Shown: positions 38,455 to 41,181 of the stretch, piece after piece
Position numbering within the stretch: position 1 is the stretch's first letter
How the letters are laid out: each line of letters opens with the position of its first letter
Source of the DNA: Rathayibacter tanaceti
Lineage (GTDB): Bacteria; Actinomycetota; Actinomycetes; Actinomycetales; Microbacteriaceae
Length of the DNA stretch: 41,181 nucleotides
Assembly (NCBI RefSeq): GCF_001634385.1
Contig: NZ_LIIN01000008.1
Coordinates: forward strand, 1-41,181
Direction of reading: 5' to 3'
The notes under the pieces: generated by a model
What the model was told of the DNA's origin: nothing
The model's database searches: none
What the model saw: the letters and a program-made list of their open reading frames with translations, nothing else
Program-made: the position numbers and the translations under genes

Positions 38455-39095
38455 ACCGACGGATCGGGCTCCGGCCGCAGGGCTGACGACGTCGTCGAGG
38501 TCGACGTCGGCGACCACCACGTCGCCGGAGTCGTCGATGCCGACCACGCGCAGCGCACCGTCGACGATCGCGAAGTCGTGCCGTGAGCCGTTTCCGACCG
38601 ACATGCCGTGCGGCGGCAGCTCATCGCTGCTGAGCGTGCGGATCAGGCTGCCGATCACGGCGCCGTGGGTCGCGACCACCAGGGAGGCACCCGGGAACCG
38701 CTCCGCGACCTCGAGCAGTGCCGCCGTCGCCCGCGCGACGACCTCGGCGCGGGTCTCGCATCCGGGGATGGGGCCTCCCTCGATGCCGCTCGGGAACCGC
38801 TCGCTCAGCTCCGGGCCGGTCATCCCCTCGGCCTCGCCGTAGGAGCGCTCGGCCAGACCGGGCACCGCCAGCGGCGCCTCCAGGCCCAGAGAGTCGGCGA
38901 TGATGGCGCCCGTGTCGTAGGCGCGCTGCAGCGGGCTCGCCACCACGCGTCCCAGCTCCGTTCGCCCAGGAGGCGGGCGGCGGCGCGGGCCTGCGCGCGG
39001 CCGACCGCGTTGAGCGGGATGTCGCTCCGCCCCTGGATGCGGCGCGCGGCGTTCCATTCGGTCTGGCCGTGTCGGACGAGGGTGAGCTGGGTCAC
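38437..39095 (-). CDS. Histidine phosphatase family protein (one apparent frameshift)
   Basis: A cofactor-independent phosphoglycerate-mutase-like phosphatase. The N-terminus MTQLTLVRHGQTEWNAARRIQGRSDIPLN carries the RHG motif with the nucleophile H9. VVASPLQRAYDTGAII, ERSYGEAEGM with the acid/base glutamate and VVATHGAVIGSLIRTL with the second histidine are present. The frame breaks at about 38945 between LLGERSWDA and VVASPLQRA. Restored length is 219 residues. The start is GTG 39095. The substrate cannot be told from sequence. It overlaps the 3' end of the convergent glycosyltransferase gene by 18 bp. Confidence 0.9.
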
Positions 39096-39124
39096 AGGGG
39101 CCTCTCGGGAGGTCGGGAGCCGGA

Positions 39125-39993
39125 TCAGAGGGCCGCGGACCGCAGGGCGGGCAGGCGCTCGGTGAGGTCGCGGAGTACTTCGCTCGTACCGCCGTCGATC
39201 TTGATCGTCGCGCGCGAGTCGCCCTTGGTGGTGCCGCGGTTGACGATCACGATCGGCATCCGCGCCCGTCGAGCGATCTCGAGGAAGCGGATACCGGAGT
39301 TGACGACCAGCGAGGAGCCGGCGACGAGCAGCGCGTCGGCGCCGGCGACGATGGCGCGAGCTCCTGGAACCGCTCGGTGGGGATGAACTCGCCGAAGAAG
39401 ACGATGTCGGGCTTGAGGATCCCGCCGCAGACCGTGCACTCGGGCACCGTCATCGCCGAGACGTCGTGCACCTCGGCGTCGCCGTCCGGGTTGAGGGAGG
39501 AGACACCCGGGTCGTCGAGCCAGGGGTTCAGCTCCTCGATCCGCTCGGCGACCGCGTCGCGGGCGAAGTACTGGCCGCACGTCATGCAGCGCACACGGTC
39601 GGCGGAGCCGTGCAGGTCGACGACGCGACGGGATCCGGCCCGCACGTGCAGGCCGTCGACGTTCTGCGTGACGACCCCGGTGAGCAGTCCGCGCTCCTCG
39701 AGGCGGGCCAGCGCGCGATGGCCGTCGTTGGGGACCGTGCTGGTGAAGCGGCGCCAGCCGAGCTGGCTGCCGGCCCAGTAGCGGCGGCGGTAGTCGGGGT
39801 CGGCGACGAACTGCGAGTAGGTCATCGGGCTGCGGACCGGCGCACCCGCTCCGCGGTAGTCGGGGATGCCCGAGTCGGTGCTCATGCCCGCGCCGGTGAC
39901 GGCGGCGATGCGGCGCCCGCGGAGGAGTTCGACGGCCTGCTCGATCGCCAGGGCCTCGTGGCCCTCGGCGACCGGTGTCGGACTCGACTCCAT
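39125..39993 (-). CDS. Sir2-type NAD-dependent protein deacylase (one apparent frameshift)
   Basis: A sirtuin that removes acyl groups from lysines using NAD+. The order of motifs is AAVTGAGMSTDSGIPDYRG, TQNVDGLHVRAG, the catalytic histidine in VVDLHGSADRVRC, zinc cysteine pairs RCMTCG and PECTVCGG, and KPDIVFFGE. The frame breaks after ERFQE at about 39361. One missing base restores ARAIVAGADALLVAGSSLVVNSGIRFLEIA, then IVIVNRGTTKGD, and a 289-residue protein. The start is the ATG at 39993 (MESSPTPVAEG) with a full AAGGAGG site. It lies 29 bp upstream of the phosphatase gene on the same strand, probably co-transcribed. Confidence 0.93.
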
Positions 39994-40054
39994 CCGCGCC
40001 TCCTTCGAGGACCGTCCGAGCGGTCCTCCGCCGAGTTTAGTCCGCGGCGTGCCC

Positions 40055-40060
40055 TAGATT
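40055..40060 (+). promoter_or_regulatory. -10 box of the rRNA methyltransferase gene, probably leaderless
   Basis: TAGATT ends 6 nt before the ATG at 40067, with no Shine-Dalgarno sequence between them. Confidence 0.5.
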
Positions 40061-40066
40061 GCCGGG

Positions 40067-40870
40067 ATGCCGATCGTGCACATCACGGACCTCGACCACC
40101 CCCTCCTCGCGGACTACCACCGCCTCACCGATGTGGCGCTGCGTCGGGTGCTGGAGCCGGAGGGCGGGCTCTACATCGCGGAGTCGGCGAAAGTGATCAG
40201 GCGAGCGCTCGACGCCGGCCATCGCCCGCGCTCGGTTCTGGTGCAGGAGAAAAGGCTCCCCGAGGCGGCAGCGGTGCTCGAGCGCTTCCCCGAGGCGCCG
40301 GTCTTCGTCGGGCCGGATCCGCTGATCGAGGAACTCACCGGGTTCCACCTGCACCGCGGCGCCCTCGCCTCGATGCACCGCCCGCCGCTGCGGCCGATGG
40401 CCGAGCTCCTGGAGGACGCCCGGCTGGTCGTGATCCTCGAAAACCTGGTGGACCACACGAACGTCGGCGCGGTGTTCCGCGCGGCTGCCGGGATGGGCGC
40501 CGACGCGGTGCTGGTGACGCCGCGCTGCGCGGATCCGCTCTACCGTCGCAGCGTCCGGGTCAGCATGGGAACGGTGCTCCAGGTGCCGTGGACGCGGACG
40601 CCGGAGTGGGGGCCCGCCAGGGAGTCGCTGCTCGCCGCGGGCTTCTCAGTCGCGGCGCTCGCCCTGGCGCCCGAGGCGGTACCGCTCGACGAGTTCGCCG
40701 CGGGACGCCCTGAGCGGGTGGCGATCGTGCTCGGCGCGGAGGGCGACGGGCTGAGCAGGGCGGCGGTGGACGCCTCCGATACGGTGGTGACGATCCCGAT
40801 GCTGCACGGCGTCGACTCGCTGAACGTGGCCTCGGCCGGCGCCGTTGCGCTCTGGGCGCTGACCCACTGA
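40067..40870 (+). CDS. SpoU-type RNA 2'-O-methyltransferase (TrmH family)
   Basis: A 267-residue SPOUT methyltransferase using S-adenosylmethionine. The N-terminal L30e-like substrate domain begins MPIVHITDLDHPLLADYHRLTDVALRRVLEPEGGLYIAESAKVIRRAL. The knotted catalytic domain has motif 1 ILENLVDHTNVGAVFRAAAGMGADAVLV, motif 2 VAIVLGAEGDGLS and motif 3 TIPMLHGVDSLNVASAGAVALWAL. The target is probably rRNA, possibly tRNA; the exact nucleotide cannot be told. It is intact, with its own leaderless promoter and a hairpin behind it. Confidence 0.93.
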   Translation: MPIVHITDLDHPLLADYHRLTDVALRRVLEPEGGLYIAESAKVIRRALDAGHRPRSVLVQEKRLPEAAAVLERFPEAPVFVGPDPLIEELTGFHLHRGALASMHRPPLRPMAELLEDARLVVILENLVDHTNVGAVFRAAAGMGADAVLVTPRCADPLYRRSVRVSMGTVLQVPWTRTPEWGPARESLLAAGFSVAALALAPEAVPLDEFAAGRPERVAIVLGAEGDGLSRAAVDASDTVVTIPMLHGVDSLNVASAGAVALWALTH

Positions 40871-40878
40871 CCCACCCG

Positions 40879-40904
40879 GTTCCGCGCCCGAACGGTCGCG
40901 GAAC
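40879..40904 (+). terminator. Hairpin after the rRNA methyltransferase gene
   Basis: GTTCCGCG (40879-40886) pairs with CGCGGAAC (40897-40904) around a 10-nt loop, 8 bp after the stop. Confidence 0.55.
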
Positions 40905-41011
40905 GCGCTCGCGCGTCGCTCGGAAGGCCGGTTCGCGCCCGCTCCCGGCGTCATCAGCCTCAGGAGCGGCTGAGGCGGGCGTGATCGGCCGGAGGGCGGG
41001 GGTCCCGCCCC

Positions 41012-41017
41012 TACGAT
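41012..41017 (+). promoter_or_regulatory. -10 box of the last gene, probably leaderless
   Basis: TACGAT ends 6 nt before the GTG at 41024. Confidence 0.45.
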
Positions 41018-41023
41018 GACGGG

Positions 41024-41181
41024 GTGACTTCCCCGAGCAGGCCCGACGATGCGCTCGACCTGTCGGGCACTGCAGTGCCGGTCCGTCGGCGACGGCGCCG
41101 CACGGCCATCGCGGGCGCGGTGCTCGCGGTCGTCCTGGTCGGCGCGGGAGGCGCCTACGCGACGAACGCGGCGACCGCCGA
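41024..41181 (+). CDS. N-terminus of a membrane-anchored or secreted protein (cut by window end)
   Basis: Only 52 residues are present. MTSPSRPDDALDLSGTAVPV is followed by six arginines (RRRRRR), then the hydrophobic stretch AIAGAVLAVVLVGAGGAYA and TNAATA. The short polar head, basic run and single hydrophobic helix indicate a type II membrane anchor or signal peptide. The start GTG 41024 is supported by a -10 box 6 nt upstream. The family cannot be named from this fragment. Confidence 0.7.
   Translation, partial: MTSPSRPDDALDLSGTAVPVRRRRRRTAIAGAVLAVVLVGAGGAYATNAATA

Overview
This is a high-GC window with actinobacterial gene content and order. The run whiA – sodA – gap/pgk/tpiA – secG – rbpA, followed by the divergent tkt-tal-pgi-zwf-opcA-pgl block, ctaB-ctaA, a suf operon and the glgC/glgA pair, points to the Actinomycetota. 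The family is probably Microbacteriaceae (Rathayibacter/Clavibacter-like). That last step is an inference from gene order and protein style, not a database result. Start codons (many GTG), GC-ending codons and the many start codons placed 6-10 nt after a TANNNT box (leaderless transcripts) fit this.

Layout. 1-411: 3' end of whiA. 612-5205 (+): superoxide dismutase, then the lower-glycolysis set gap-pgk-tpiA, then secG and rbpA. 5291-13745 (-): tkt, tal, pgi, zwf, opcA and pgl, which together supply the oxidative and non-oxidative pentose phosphate pathway plus the glucose-6-phosphate branch point. Three strong hairpins lie inside this cluster. 14064-15954 (+): ctaB and ctaA, which make heme O and heme A for cytochrome oxidase. 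16512-20664 (+): sufB-sufD-Rieske ferredoxin-sufC-sufT for Fe-S cluster assembly, with no cysteine desulfurase or SufU gene in the cluster.

20676-23457 is the odd part of the window. A 49-bp bidirectional terminator is present twice, identically, at both borders of a lower-GC segment. The segment carries a TPR-like fragment, an ABC ATPase with an altered Walker A motif and a lost C-terminus, a permease missing its N-terminal half, and one complete permease. It looks like a decaying, laterally acquired ABC-2 exporter inserted between sufT and bioY.

23465-28104: bioY (-), an ABC-F ATPase (+), then on the minus strand a DUF3099 membrane protein, an uncharacterised 77-residue Cys/His protein and a SURF1 protein whose reading frames overlap, then a FabG-type reductase (+). 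28455-34471: serB and glgC (-), glgA, an ABC ATPase, rpmE2 (type B L31) and a YdeI-like protein (+), and a DEDDh exonuclease (-). 34518-41181: a TreS-like trehalose synthase (-) preceded by four copies of a 14-bp direct repeat, then an alpha/beta hydrolase and a GT4 glycosyltransferase (+), a histidine phosphatase and a sirtuin (-), a SpoU-type rRNA methyltransferase (+), and the start of a membrane-anchored protein cut by the window end.

Quality warning. Fourteen conserved genes are each broken by clean single-base deletions (18 in total, never an insertion). In each internal case, adding the missing base(s) restores a length divisible by three and full family similarity. This pattern is best read as sequencing or assembly error, not as pseudogenes, so those genes are annotated here as single full-length CDSs with the break positions given. 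I saw no tRNA, rRNA, CRISPR array or recognisable transposase.
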